From the NCBI RefSeq assembly GCF_011074795.1, contig NZ_JAAMPF010000023.1, positions 46,885 through 110,884 of the forward strand: a DNA stretch of 64,000 nt. Reading direction: 5' to 3'. Source of the stretch: Marinobacter salicampi (GTDB taxonomy: Bacteria; Pseudomonadota; Gammaproteobacteria; Pseudomonadales; Oleiphilaceae). The position numbers were made by a program, and so were the translations under genes. This document shows, piece by piece, positions 33,412 through 43,486 of this stretch (position 1 is the stretch's first letter; the number at the start of each line of letters is the position of its first letter). The notes under the pieces were generated by a model, which was not told the origin of the DNA, ran no database searches, and worked only from the letters and a program-made list of their open reading frames with translations.

Positions 33412-34751
33412 GTGTTCGGAGAAGTCTTCGCTGGCGACTGATGGCGCTGATCGGTTTCTCGGTCGCTGGTTTATGGTTGCTGCTGGCGCCCTGGCAACTC
33501 CAGAGCGTCCGCAGCGAAGTGCAGAAAAGTCTTGATGATCGGTTGGCCGCTTCGGCAAAGATGGTGGCGTCGCTGGTCAGCCAGCAGTATCTATCGGGCT
33601 CGGTACAGCCTGATGGAACAGGTGACAAGTTGGCGGTGGCCAATCCTGAGTTTCCATCCACGCTTGCCTGCCGCGTTGGCACTCTTCGCGGCGATCTGAT
33701 CGCGCTTTCCCAGGGGGCGCCCACCGAAGTTCTATCAACCAAAGAGGAAGGTTACTCCATCCGCGAAGTCGACGGGGAGCACTGGCGCGTCTACACCCTC
33801 GTCGCCGATTCCCTCGTCATCACTACCGCGGACCGTCTCGATAAGCGCGATGCGTTGATGACCTCCATCGTCTTTGCTGCAGCGTCCCCTTTTGTGCTGG
33901 CACTCGCCGGCACCCTGGTGATCCTCTGGTTTGGTATTCGTCGCGGTTTCAAGCCGCTAAGGGAGCTCAGCCAGGATGTGGCCGCGCGGGACATCCAGGA
34001 GCTCGAACCACTACCTTGGGAGAACGCACCCGAGGAAGTCAAACCGCTGGTCGCAGAGATAAACCGCCTGCTGTTACGTGTCAGCCAAACCCTGCACAGA
34101 GAGCGGCGTTTCACCGGTGATGCAGCGCACGAGCTACGTACTCCCCTCACGGGTATCAAGACGCAGTTACAGGTGGCAAGACTCACCGAGGGCAAACAGT
34201 CGGACCATGCGCTGGATCAGGCGGCGCGGGCGCTCGTCAATCTACAGGAAACCCTGGAGCAGTTACTGCTTCTGGCCCGCATAGAAGGCGACGCAGCGTT
34301 TTCCGATCCGTCCGGGAGTGAGGTTGACGAAATCACCTCCTCGGCTCTGGTCGATGTTGCCCATAAAGCGGATGAAAAACAGATCCGGATCATTTACCAG
34401 GGTGATTCTTCCGAACGAGTAGCCGCGCCCGCCCCACTCGCCTCCGCGGCGCTTCGGAATCTGCTGGATAACGCCATCCGTTTTTCGCCTCGGGCGGGCC
34501 GGATCGACCTTAATTGCACATCCGACGGCGACTACATCCTATGGCGTGTCCTGGACCAAGGGCCGGGCGTTCCAGAGGCGGAGCTGGGGGTGCTTACCGA
34601 GCGATTCAAGCGGAGTCAGGGAACCGGCGGCAGCGGCCTCGGGCTGGCGATCGTCGAGGCCATTGCCGGTCGCTTCGGCGGCAGCCTAACCCTTTCCAAC
34701 AGCAGCCCCCATGGCCTGGAGGCGCAGCTCCGGCTACGCCGCAGCCATTGA
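33408..34751 (+). CDS. Sensor histidine kinase (QseC/PmrB-like)
   Basis: 447 aa. Two membrane segments (residues about 12-30 and 158-182) flank a periplasmic sensor region of about 125 residues, followed by a HAMP-like linker, the H-box with phospho-His in GDAAHELRTPLTGIK, the N-box NLLDNAIRF, and the ATP lid GTGGSGLGLAIVEAIAGR. The start overlaps the regulator stop as ATGA. No metal-binding His/Met cluster is evident in the sensor region, so the stimulus cannot be inferred from sequence. Confidence 0.92.
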   Translation: MSVRRSLRWRLMALIGFSVAGLWLLLAPWQLQSVRSEVQKSLDDRLAASAKMVASLVSQQYLSGSVQPDGTGDKLAVANPEFPSTLACRVGTLRGDLIALSQGAPTEVLSTKEEGYSIREVDGEHWRVYTLVADSLVITTADRLDKRDALMTSIVFAAASPFVLALAGTLVILWFGIRRGFKPLRELSQDVAARDIQELEPLPWENAPEEVKPLVAEINRLLLRVSQTLHRERRFTGDAAHELRTPLTGIKTQLQVARLTEGKQSDHALDQAARALVNLQETLEQLLLLARIEGDAAFSDPSGSEVDEITSSALVDVAHKADEKQIRIIYQGDSSERVAAPAPLASAALRNLLDNAIRFSPRAGRIDLNCTSDGDYILWRVLDQGPGVPEAELGVLTERFKRSQGTGGSGLGLAIVEAIAGRFGGSLTLSNSSPHGLEAQLRLRRSH

Positions 34752-34782
34752 GGCGCCTGCGCCCAGTGCAGAACTACCCCTT

Positions 34783-34799
34783 CTTAACGCTGTGTTAAC
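34783..34799 (+). promoter_or_regulatory. PmrA-like repeat upstream of dsbD
   Basis: CTTAAC and GTTAAC are spaced 11 bp start to start, 48 bp before the dsbD start and just after the kinase gene. The site matches the geometry of the boxes at 29016 and 52356 with changes in the outer bases. It suggests that dsbD is controlled by the adjacent response regulator. Confidence 0.45.
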
Positions 34800-34846
34800 G
34801 GCCCCGGTTCAGACTGCAACTCTCACAGCCTTTTGGGAGTAGTACG

Positions 34847-36709
34847 ATGTACCGGAATCGGGCCTTGCACAGCGGTCTCGCGTTTATTCTTTTTCTGTTG
34901 TCCGCCCAGGTCGGGGCTATCTCCAGTCCGTTCTCGGGATCGTCATCCGGAACGTTCGCCAGCAGCAACAGCGGCGACTTCCTTCCCGTGGGCGAAGCAT
35001 TCCAGCTTGAGATGGAAGTGGCGGGCGACCAGATCTTTGCGCACTGGGACATCGCGTCGGATTACTACCTCTACCAGTCGCGGATAGACCTGGAAACTGC
35101 AGATGCCGAGCTTGGCTCGCTCGAGTTTGCAACCGACGGCGAGATGAAGGACGACCCCACCTTCGGTCCCATGGCGGTCTATTACGGCGAGGCTGACGTC
35201 AGCGCAGCAATACTCAGCGCCCCTGCTGATGAAGTTGCGCTGACGCTGACCTACCAAGGCTGTTCCGAGGACGGTCTTTGCTACCCACCGGAAACCCGGA
35301 ACTTCACCGTAGACCTGTCTTCCAACGAAATCTCGGCCTCTGATGCCGGCACTGCACCCGGCTCGGGCAGTGCCTCAACCCCGGCGGCGACGCAATCCAC
35401 CTCAGGCTACTCAACATCGACGGGCGCAACGGGCCTGACCAGCTTTCTCGAAACGTCCCACTGGGGCGTCATACTCCTGACCTTCTTCGTTTTCGGCCTC
35501 GGCCTGACGTTCACCCCCTGCGTCCTGCCCATGATTCCCATCCTTTCAGGCATTGTCATGGGCCAGCGCGAGCGGCCCTCCACCAGCAGGGCGTTTGTTC
35601 TGTCCCTGAGCTACGTGCTGGGTATGGCCACGACCTACGCACTGGCTGGCGTGGCAGTGGGTTACTTCGGCGCGAGCGCCAACCTGCAGGCCATGATGCA
35701 GCAACCCTGGATACTCAGCCTGTTCGGCGTGTTGTTCGTGCTGCTCGCCCTCTCCATGTTTGGCCTCTACGAACTCCAGTTACCCGCCGCTCTGCGGGAC
35801 CGGCTCGACAACCTGAATCGCAGGCAGAAAGGCGGCCAGGTAGTGGGCGTCACCGTCATGGGTGTGCTCTCGGCGCTGGCAGTGTCCCCCTGTGTCACGG
35901 CCCCGCTGGCGGCCGCGCTTTTCTATATCTCTTCCACGGGCGACGCCCTGCTCGGCGGCGCTGCATTGTTCCTGCTCGCGCTCGGCATGGGGGCACCGTT
36001 ACTGATCATCGGCACGATGGGCACCCGGCTGCTACCGAAAGCCGGCGCCTGGATGGTGCGGGTCAAAGAGGCCTTCGGCATTATCCTGCTCGGTGTGGCC
36101 ATCTGGCTGGTCGAGCGCGTGCTGCCGGACAACCTGGGTCTGGCCTTGTGGGCACTGCTGCTGATTGGTGTGGGTGTGCACCTGGGTGCGCTGAAGAGCT
36201 CGCATACCGGTGGCTGGGCCCGCAGCGCACAGGCATTGGGCCTGGCGGCCCTACTCTGGGGCAGCTTTGTGCTCTGGGGCGCCGCCCAGGGCAGCGGTTC
36301 GCTCTGGCAGCCCATCACTGCCAGTAGCGGCGGCCAGGGACAGACCCAGCCGCACGCCAGCCCGTTTGAGCGCGTCGACGGTGCGTCTGAGTTGGCTGCA
36401 CTGCTGGGTTCAGGTACGCCGGTGATGTTCGACTTCTACGCTGACTGGTGTGTGAGCTGCATCATCATGGAGGAGACCGTGTTTGCCCAGCCTGAGGTGG
36501 TCGCCTACAAAGACGACATGAAGTTCGTGCAGATCGATATCACCGATTTCGACGCCGACCACAAGGCCCTGCTGGACCAGTACAACCTCGCCGGTCCCCC
36601 GGCAGTGCTCTTCTTCGATGGTAATGGCGAAGAGATACGGGGGGCGCGGATTATGGGTGAGGTCGGACTGGAGGAGTTCCTTTGGAGGGTGAAGGACCAG
36701 GTACTCTGA
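34847..36709 (+). CDS. dsbD: Thiol:disulfide interchange protein DsbD
   Basis: 620 aa. DsbD carries reducing power from cytoplasmic thioredoxin to periplasmic DsbC/DsbG and cytochrome-maturation proteins. All three modules are present: a signal peptide and N-terminal domain with Cys pair in YQGCSEDGLCYPPE; an eight-helix membrane core with FTPCVLPMIPILSG and SPCVTAPLAAAL; and a C-terminal thioredoxin domain with YADWCVSCIIMEE. GGGAG lies 7 nt before the ATG. Next to dsbG- and tlpA-like genes it completes a periplasmic reduction module. The core starts with a His-poor linker rich in Ser, Thr and Gly. Confidence 0.95.
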   Translation: MYRNRALHSGLAFILFLLSAQVGAISSPFSGSSSGTFASSNSGDFLPVGEAFQLEMEVAGDQIFAHWDIASDYYLYQSRIDLETADAELGSLEFATDGEMKDDPTFGPMAVYYGEADVSAAILSAPADEVALTLTYQGCSEDGLCYPPETRNFTVDLSSNEISASDAGTAPGSGSASTPAATQSTSGYSTSTGATGLTSFLETSHWGVILLTFFVFGLGLTFTPCVLPMIPILSGIVMGQRERPSTSRAFVLSLSYVLGMATTYALAGVAVGYFGASANLQAMMQQPWILSLFGVLFVLLALSMFGLYELQLPAALRDRLDNLNRRQKGGQVVGVTVMGVLSALAVSPCVTAPLAAALFYISSTGDALLGGAALFLLALGMGAPLLIIGTMGTRLLPKAGAWMVRVKEAFGIILLGVAIWLVERVLPDNLGLALWALLLIGVGVHLGALKSSHTGGWARSAQALGLAALLWGSFVLWGAAQGSGSLWQPITASSGGQGQTQPHASPFERVDGASELAALLGSGTPVMFDFYADWCVSCIIMEETVFAQPEVVAYKDDMKFVQIDITDFDADHKALLDQYNLAGPPAVLFFDGNGEEIRGARIMGEVGLEEFLWRVKDQVL

Positions 36710-36745
36710 GGTTCCACCCTGCCCTGGTCCGGCCCATGCCGAGGC

Positions 36746-37675
36746 TCAAAAAGCAAATCGTACCCCCGCGAGGACCATCCATTGTTCTGTTTTTTCGCCC
36801 GCAGCAGACGCAAGGTCTTCAGTCTCCCCCACCAGGAAGTGGTAGCGTGCGCCAATGTATGGGGCGAATTCACGGGTAATTTCGTAGCGCAACCGCAAGT
36901 CGAGATCACCGCTGGTAATACCGGCGCCGAGGTTGCGTTCATCAATATCCTGCGCCGCCAGCCCCAGTGCCAACCGCGGTTGAAGCAGCAACCGCTGGGT
37001 GATGCGAAGGTCGTATTCGCCCTCGATTTCCAGGGTTACATCTCCTTCCTCGGAAACCAGCGCCGAACCATCAAGTTCGACCTGGTACGGAGCCACTCCC
37101 TGCAGTGCGAGCACATAAGACCAGCGATCCTCATAGTCATCGGGCGTCCATTCACTGGCGTATTGCACACCGGTCTGTAGGCTCCAGAAGGGCGTGACCA
37201 GGCGAGAATAGAGAAAATCGTTCTCGCTTTCCCCCTCGTTAGGGCCATCGAAGATCGCCTCCCCTTCGCTTTTCCACCAGAATTTGTTGAGGTCGCCGCC
37301 AACCCAGAAGTCGGCCTCCCACCCCAGGTGATCGGGCGCGTCATCATCTGTCACCCGGTATTCGAACTGGTCAAAGAGGACGAACCCAAATATCTGCTCA
37401 TCCATCACAGGGTCGCCAAAGTGGGGGGGAGGCTCGCTGTCGGCCGCTCCGAACACCTCATCAAGTGTTATACCCGCTGGCAGCGGCGGGACGTCAAGCC
37501 CGGGCGGCGTCCTCTCCGCTTGTTGGTCGTCGGTCTGCGCAGACTCCTTGTGCATAGGCATATCTGCGGTACTTGGCATTTGCTCCATGCCGGTGTGATC
37601 CTGGGCTCCGGCCTGACCGGAAAGCATCACCGCAACGGTGGTCATAAACGTAAGGGGTGCATTACGCATTGGCAT
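36746..37675 (-). CDS. copB: Outer-membrane copper-resistance protein CopB
   Basis: 309 aa from the ATG at 37675, with GGAGG 8 nt upstream; it overlaps the copA remnant by 14 bp. A signal peptide ends near GAQDH. A Met/His-rich segment (HTGMEQMPSTADMPMHKE) follows and is a likely copper-binding patch. The remainder is a predicted beta-barrel ending in a C-terminal Phe (VLAGVRFAF), typical for outer-membrane insertion. CopB works with the multicopper oxidase CopA, which is broken here, so copB may be expressed without its partner. Confidence 0.9.
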   Translation of the reverse strand: MPMRNAPLTFMTTVAVMLSGQAGAQDHTGMEQMPSTADMPMHKESAQTDDQQAERTPPGLDVPPLPAGITLDEVFGAADSEPPPHFGDPVMDEQIFGFVLFDQFEYRVTDDDAPDHLGWEADFWVGGDLNKFWWKSEGEAIFDGPNEGESENDFLYSRLVTPFWSLQTGVQYASEWTPDDYEDRWSYVLALQGVAPYQVELDGSALVSEEGDVTLEIEGEYDLRITQRLLLQPRLALGLAAQDIDERNLGAGITSGDLDLRLRYEITREFAPYIGARYHFLVGETEDLASAAGEKTEQWMVLAGVRFAF

Positions 37676-38884
37676 CGATCGACCCTCCTTCCAGCGAGCG
37701 GACAACAGCAACGGTGCGGAACATACCGGCTTCCATGTGGTAAAGCAGATGACAGTGGAAAGCCCACTGGCCTGGCGCGTCGGCGGTGATATCAACCGTC
37801 AGCAGTTCTGCCGGCTGGACGTTCACCGTGTGTTTGCGAGGATTGGTGTCGAGGTTGCCCCCGGCGTACAGGTCCATCCACATGCCGTGCAGGTGGATCG
37901 GATGGCTCATCATGGTGTCGTTGACCATATTGATTCGTACGCGCTCACCAAACTGGAAACGAATCATGTCCGATTCGGACCACTTCTTGCCGTCGAAGCC
38001 CCAGATGAACTGGTGCATGTTGCCGGTCAGGTGCAGGTAAAACTCCCGGGTCGGTGCACTCCGCAACGGGGGGCGCTCAAGTGCCCGAAGCTGACTGTAT
38101 GTCAGCACGCGCCAGCCGTCCCCCCCCCAAGACCTGCGCCGGGGTAATCCAGCCGACGATAGGCGGTCTCAGCCATGGTAATACTCGCCGGGCCGTGGAG
38201 GTCCGGGCCATGTTTGATTCGATCCTCCAGGTTCTCAGTAGGTAGTCCGCCGGGCGCTTGGTGGTCTCTGGGCATCTCTGTGGCGGCATGGTCGGCGGAG
38301 CCCATTCCCTGCATGTCGGCGCCATGATCCATGCTGCCCGAATGGTCCATACCACTTGTATGGTCCATGTCTTCCATACCATTCTTACCGCTCATCATCA
38401 TGCCCATATCGGCCATGGTCAGCATGGGGCGGGGCCGCTGTTCAGGCACCGCCGCCGACATGCCTTGCCGTGGCGCCAGCGTTCCGCGAGCATAGCCGCT
38501 GCGGTCCATGGTTTCGGCGAAGAGCGTATAGGCCTTGTCGTCAGGCAAGGTGACCACAACGTCGTAAGTCTCGGCGACCGCGATGCGTAGCTCATCGGTC
38601 TCTACTGGCTTGATATCCTGCCCATCCGCCTGCACGACCGTCATGGGCAGGCCGGGAATGCGGATGTCGTAGAACGTCTGGCTGGAGGCATTGACGATGC
38701 GTAGCCTGGCCTTCTCCCCCGGCCTGGCAATAAACACCGGGTTCTCGTCGGCTACCTGGCCGTTCATCAGAAAGCTGTAAGTGGCGCCCGTAACATCGGC
38801 AATATCGGTCGGGTCCATGCGCATACCCTGCCAGGACAGCCGCTTTTTGATGACTTCCTCGAGCGACATGCCGGTGTTTTGCAA
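37662..38884 (-). pseudogene. copA: Multicopper oxidase CopA, truncated and frameshifted
   Basis: CopA-family oxidases are about 600 aa. Here the frame begins inside the middle of the protein (RMDPTDIADVTGATYSFLMN near residue 22), so roughly the first 200-250 residues, including the first copper-ligand His pairs, are missing. A Met/His-rich segment (MDHTSGMDHSGSMDHGADM) is present. The frame then breaks at a run of nine G (38120-38128 as C on the plus strand); one extra G or two fewer would join it to the C-terminal frame at GDGWRVLTYSQL. The C-terminus keeps HPIHLHGMWM and HCHLLYHMEAGM, the trinuclear/T1 copper ligands. The nine-G run could be a slippage tract or a base-calling error, but the N-terminal loss is independent of it. 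Confidence 0.85.
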
Positions 38885-38973
38885 TCTTAATTCGCAACTT
38901 TTATGCCTGCACTCTACTGCTCCCCTTTACTGCGACTCAGCTGGTGCAAGGAAAATTCTATAACCCAGCGAAA

Positions 38974-41900
38974 CTAAAGCCAGCGCCGACGTGCCAGGCT
39001 GTAATACAGCAGCGGCACGACCAGCAAGGTCAGCAAGGTCGATACGGCGAGCCCGAAAATCAGTGAAATCGCCAGGCCATTGAATATCGGATCGTTGAGT
39101 ATGAAGTAGGCACCGACCATCGCCGAAATAGCGGTCAGAGCAATTGGCTTGACCCGTACTGCGCCGGCAAGCACCACGGCTTCGTCCAGGTCGACGCCCT
39201 CGTCCAGCAACTGGCGGATGAAAACCACCAGCAGGATGGAATTCCGCACGATAATACCCGCCAGGGCGATCATCCCGATCATGCTGGTGGCGGTGAACTC
39301 TTTCCCCAGCAAGGCATGCCCCGGCATGATACCGATCAGCGTCAAGGGTATGGGCGCCATGATCACCACAGGCAGGATATAGGACCTGAACTGGGCCACC
39401 AGCAGGACAAAGATCATGAATACACCGACGCTGTACGCCGCTCCCATATCCCGGAATGTTTCATAGGTGATCTGCCATTCACCGTCCCATTTCAGCGACG
39501 CACGCTCAGGCACGTCGGGTTGCCGGATATAGTACTGCTCGGGCGCATCCGCCTGTTGCTCCAGCTGATCCACCATCCGGAACATGCCGTATAGAGGCGA
39601 GTCGACCTCCCCCGCCATGTCGGCGGTGACGTAGCTGACCGGAAGCAGGTCCTTGTGGTAGCGCGCCCCTAGCCAGTCGGCTTCCCTGATCTCCGCAATA
39701 CTCGACAGAGGTACCAGTTCGCCGCTGCGACTGCGCAGGGCTAAAGACAGCAAACCAGACTGCTGGGCCTTGGTTCCCTCATCAAGGATGACGCGGATGG
39801 GCACGGCGTATTTGGCATGCTCATCATGCAGGTAGCTAACACTGGTTCCGCCGAGCAGGGTCTGCAATGCCGACACCACCTGAGCTTGTGAGACTCCCAT
39901 GCGCGCTGCCCGATCCCGGTCCACTGCCACTTCCCACTGACGGGTCGGGGCCTCCACCGTGGTATCGATATCAACGAGCCCCTGCACTTGGCTCATACCC
40001 CGGGCAAGCTCTCTGGCAAGCTCGGTGCGTTGGGTTTCGTCACTCCCATAGACCTCCGCCACCACCGGCGACAATACCGGCGGGCCTGGCGGCACCTCGA
40101 CAATCTTGACGGCGGCACCGTAGCGTTCGCCGATTTCCGTTAGAGGTGCGCGCAGGGCCAGCGCTATGGCGTGGGACTGGCGGCTGCGGTTTTCCTCGTC
40201 AGCCAGGTTAACCTGGATGTCCCCCTGGTAGGGCTCGCCACGCAGGTAATATTGCCGAACCAGACCATTGAAGTTGATCGGCGAACCCGTGCCAGCGTAC
40301 GCCTGCCAGTTGGCAACCTCATCTATGGATTCCAGATAATGACCCATTTCCAGCAGCACACGCTGGGTCCCCTCCATGGGCGTATGCTCGGGCATATCCA
40401 CCACAACCTGGAGTTCGGATTTGTTATCGAACGGCAGCATCTTGAGAATCACGGCCAGGAACACTGGCAACGAGGCCGCAAGCAGGGTCAGTGCGAGAAC
40501 CCCCAGGCCAAGGAGGCGACGCCGCCAGCGATGGCCACCAAGAAAAGGCCCAAGCACGGAACGAAAGAGCTTCAGAACCTTGGGACTGACGCCTGTGGCC
40601 GAGTTACTGGCCTGCTCAGCCTCATCTGCTGCCTCGCCTTTCTTGTGTTTAAGCAGGCGAAGCGCCAGCCAGGGAGCAACCACAAAGGCAACGATTTGCG
40701 ACAACACCATGCCGGCAGATGCATTGATCGGGATCGGCCGCATGTAGGGGCCCATCAGTCCGCTGACAAAGGCCATGGGAATCAGCGCGGCCATGATGGT
40801 CAGGCTCGCCATGATCGTGGGTGTGCCCACCTCATCCACAGCGAGTGGAATGATTTCCTTGACCGGACGCCGTGTATTCTGGATGCGGCGGTTGATGTTC
40901 TCCGTAATAACGATGCCGTCATCCACCAGGATGCCAATCGAGAATATGAGGGCGAACAGCGAAACGCGGTTGAGCGTAAACCCCCACGCCCAGGAGAACA
41001 CGAGCGTCAGCAGCAAGGTTATGAGTACCGCCAGCCCCACGATCAGGGCCTGACGCCAGCCCATTGCCGCAAGCACCAGCAGAAACACGGCCAGCGTTGC
41101 CGAGATCAGGTCGGTGATCAGCTGGTTCGATTTGGCGGAGGCGGTCTTGCCATAGTCGCGGGTGACTACCACTTCGATGCCTGCTGGCAGCGATTTGTTA
41201 CGCAGACCCTCCAGGCGTTGCTCAACAGCGCGGGTAATATCGATCGCGTTTTCGCCCGGCTTCTTGGCAATAGCCAGTGTCACGGCAGGATAAAGGTCAC
41301 CGGGTTGGCCGGCTCGGCTGGGGTCACTTGCGGGCCCGAATCCCATCATCACGCTCTGGTCCGGCACCGTGCCGCCCCGACTGATTTCGGCAACATCCTG
41401 CAGTCGCACGGCGGCGCCGTTGTTCACACCAACCACCAGCTCACGAACAGTTTCAACATTGTCGATGAGGGTGCCCGCCTGTACCGGAATGGACACCCCG
41501 TCCTGGGTTACCCGGGCCTCCTGGCTACTCGCGTTGCCAGCCTCGAGCGCATTTCGGAGGTCGTCAATAGCGAGGTTATAGCCTTTCAGCAATGCCGGAT
41601 CCACCCTCACGTCGACCCGGTCCGGGGTGCCACCCACCGTGTACACATCGCGGGTGCCGGGGACCCGTTTAAGGGCGACTTCGAGCATGTGGGCCAGGCG
41701 TGTCAACGCCTCTCCGGAGTGACGGTTTTCCGGATCGTAGAGCGTCAGCGTCATGACGGGCACATCGTCGATGCCCTTGGGCTTCACCAGGGGCTGGCTG
41801 GCACCCAGATTCTGCGGCAACCAGTCCTGGTTGGAGTAGACCTTGTTGTAAAGCCGCACTAGCGCTTCCTGGCGCGGCACCCCAACCTCAAACTCGACGG

Positions 41901-42204
41901 TGATGACCGCCTGGCCCTGACGGGACACGGAATAGACATGCTCGAGACCATCGATCTCGCTCATCACCTGCTCGGCAGGCGTGGCGATCAGGCTCTCGAC
42001 CTCACGGGCGCTGGCTCCAGGGAGGGCCACCATGATGTCCGCCATGGTAACGTCGATCTGGGGCTCTTCTTCCTTGGGCGTAATAATGATCACCAGAATG
42101 CCCAATACAATGGCCAGGACAGCCAGCAGAGGTGTCAGTTTGGAATCCTGGAAGACCCGGGCAATGGCGCCGGAGGGACCGACAGACGGTGGCTCTCCGC
42201 TCAC
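38974..42204 (-). CDS. RND-superfamily efflux transporter, inner-membrane pump
   Basis: 1076 aa, AcrB/HAE-like. Proton-driven tripartite efflux pump subunit with twelve membrane helices in two repeats; the TM4 signature is GILVDDGIVITENINR. Large periplasmic loops contain VMTLTLYDPENRHSG and RVDPALLKGYNLAIDDLRNA. Start ATG overlaps the adaptor stop by four bases. No outer-membrane channel gene is adjacent, so it must use one elsewhere. The drug, metal or other substrate cannot be read from sequence; the CzcA-type metal motifs were not seen, although the neighbours are copper genes. Confidence 0.93.
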   Translation of the reverse strand: MSGEPPSVGPSGAIARVFQDSKLTPLLAVLAIVLGILVIIITPKEEEPQIDVTMADIMVALPGASAREVESLIATPAEQVMSEIDGLEHVYSVSRQGQAVITVEFEVGVPRQEALVRLYNKVYSNQDWLPQNLGASQPLVKPKGIDDVPVMTLTLYDPENRHSGEALTRLAHMLEVALKRVPGTRDVYTVGGTPDRVDVRVDPALLKGYNLAIDDLRNALEAGNASSQEARVTQDGVSIPVQAGTLIDNVETVRELVVGVNNGAAVRLQDVAEISRGGTVPDQSVMMGFGPASDPSRAGQPGDLYPAVTLAIAKKPGENAIDITRAVEQRLEGLRNKSLPAGIEVVVTRDYGKTASAKSNQLITDLISATLAVFLLVLAAMGWRQALIVGLAVLITLLLTLVFSWAWGFTLNRVSLFALIFSIGILVDDGIVITENINRRIQNTRRPVKEIIPLAVDEVGTPTIMASLTIMAALIPMAFVSGLMGPYMRPIPINASAGMVLSQIVAFVVAPWLALRLLKHKKGEAADEAEQASNSATGVSPKVLKLFRSVLGPFLGGHRWRRRLLGLGVLALTLLAASLPVFLAVILKMLPFDNKSELQVVVDMPEHTPMEGTQRVLLEMGHYLESIDEVANWQAYAGTGSPINFNGLVRQYYLRGEPYQGDIQVNLADEENRSRQSHAIALALRAPLTEIGERYGAAVKIVEVPPGPPVLSPVVAEVYGSDETQRTELARELARGMSQVQGLVDIDTTVEAPTRQWEVAVDRDRAARMGVSQAQVVSALQTLLGGTSVSYLHDEHAKYAVPIRVILDEGTKAQQSGLLSLALRSRSGELVPLSSIAEIREADWLGARYHKDLLPVSYVTADMAGEVDSPLYGMFRMVDQLEQQADAPEQYYIRQPDVPERASLKWDGEWQITYETFRDMGAAYSVGVFMIFVLLVAQFRSYILPVVIMAPIPLTLIGIMPGHALLGKEFTATSMIGMIALAGIIVRNSILLVVFIRQLLDEGVDLDEAVVLAGAVRVKPIALTAISAMVGAYFILNDPIFNGLAISLIFGLAVSTLLTLLVVPLLYYSLARRRWL

Positions 42205-43259
42205 TGGATAGACTCCCTGTCACTGAGGTCGGGATTTTCCGCCTCTATCTGGCGCCCAGCTTCCACCAGCCCTGCCGGGTTGGTGACGACCTGCTCACCC
42301 TCACTGAGGCCCGCCAGCACTTCGATGCGCCCGTTGTCCCGCACGCCGGTGCGGATCTGGCGCAGGCGCGGTTTTGTATCATCTTCAACAACATAGACGG
42401 CACGCAACTCACTGCGCTGTATCAGACTGCTGGCAGGGATCCAGAGCGCACTTCGCTCGCTGGCAGGTACACCCACCTTGACTAGCATGCCCGGGAACAG
42501 CGAGCTTTCGGGCTCGTTCAGAGCCAATCGCAGACGAAAGGTATGTGTCTCGGGGTCGGCGTAGGGGTAGAAGGTCATTTCCCCACTTTCGAGGACACGC
42601 CCGTCATCGAAGGTAATGCGGGCCTGGCGTGTGTCACGGACCCTGCTGGCATACTTCTGGGGCAACTCGACAACTACCCGTAGTTGCTCGAGCGAGAGCC
42701 CACTCATGAGCGGTTGTCCTGGCCTTACTGACTCCCCAACCTCTACGTGTCTGTCAGTAAGAATACCGCTGTAAGGCGCGACTACCCGTGTGTATTCCAG
42801 TTCTTTTTCCGCTTCTTCGACCGCAGCCCGGGCGCTCTCCAGCCGGGCACGCGCCGTACTGAGGTTATTGCGTGCCTGATCAAAGTCCTGTTGTGAAACG
42901 AATCCCTCATCGTGGACTTCTTCAATTCTTGCAAACTGCCGACGGGCATTCTCGAAGTTGGATTCCGCCTCTTCCAGTCTGCCACGGGCCTGGTTCAACC
43001 TCGCCTGCTGCTCACTGTCCTCCAGTTGGACTATAAGCTCACCGGCCTCGACCGAGTCGTCAACGTCAAAAGGCAGACGCAGCACAGTGCCACTGGTCTG
43101 CGCCGAGACTGTGCTTTGCTGGACAGCTTCGATCACACCGTCGAGACTCACCGTCTCATGCAGTGTGTCACGCCGAACTGGCTCGTGGTTTACCTGGGCA
43201 AACGTCTGGCCCGGCAGGCAGACGATCAGTAGCAACAAGGACCAGCGCAGAAGCTTCAT
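42201..43259 (-). CDS. RND pump periplasmic adaptor (membrane fusion protein)
   Basis: 352 aa from the ATG at 43259, with AAGGA 6 nt upstream; an ATG two codons earlier is too close to the ribosome site. A signal peptide ends near TFAQ. The lipoyl/biotinyl halves (SVSAQTSGTVLRLPFDVDD and VVAPYSGILTDRHVEVGESV) flank an alpha-helical hairpin rich in Gln, Arg and Ala, followed by beta-barrel and membrane-proximal domains. It bridges the RND pump encoded immediately downstream to an outer-membrane channel. Confidence 0.93.
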   Translation of the reverse strand: MKLLRWSLLLLIVCLPGQTFAQVNHEPVRRDTLHETVSLDGVIEAVQQSTVSAQTSGTVLRLPFDVDDSVEAGELIVQLEDSEQQARLNQARGRLEEAESNFENARRQFARIEEVHDEGFVSQQDFDQARNNLSTARARLESARAAVEEAEKELEYTRVVAPYSGILTDRHVEVGESVRPGQPLMSGLSLEQLRVVVELPQKYASRVRDTRQARITFDDGRVLESGEMTFYPYADPETHTFRLRLALNEPESSLFPGMLVKVGVPASERSALWIPASSLIQRSELRAVYVVEDDTKPRLRQIRTGVRDNGRIEVLAGLSEGEQVVTNPAGLVEAGRQIEAENPDLSDRESIQ

Positions 43260-43486
43260 CAGCATTCCTTTTTCTTAGCATTCGCTCTGGGAGCGACGTC
43301 CACCAGGTGGCGCCGCGTATCAGATTACTCATTCCATCTGGGGGTTGGTGAACAATGCGACCCCATTTTGCCTTAGGGCATCACAACTGTGGTGTTCTGC
43401 AGACCAATCCGACCGTATGGAAAAGCCCATATTTCGAAAACTGCACATCAAACACAGACTTCTGGTAACGGGCTCCGATCAAGGAG

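Noticed and set aside
38120..38128. Phase-variable switch at the nine-G run in copA
   Set aside because: Slippage could restore the C-terminal frame, but the missing N-terminal half means no functional protein would result.
40171..41862. 563-codon open frame on the plus strand opposite the RND pump gene
   Set aside because: It is antisense to a complete, motif-rich transporter gene. Its translation is rich in Arg, Gln, His and Gly, typical of a complementary frame of high-GC DNA.
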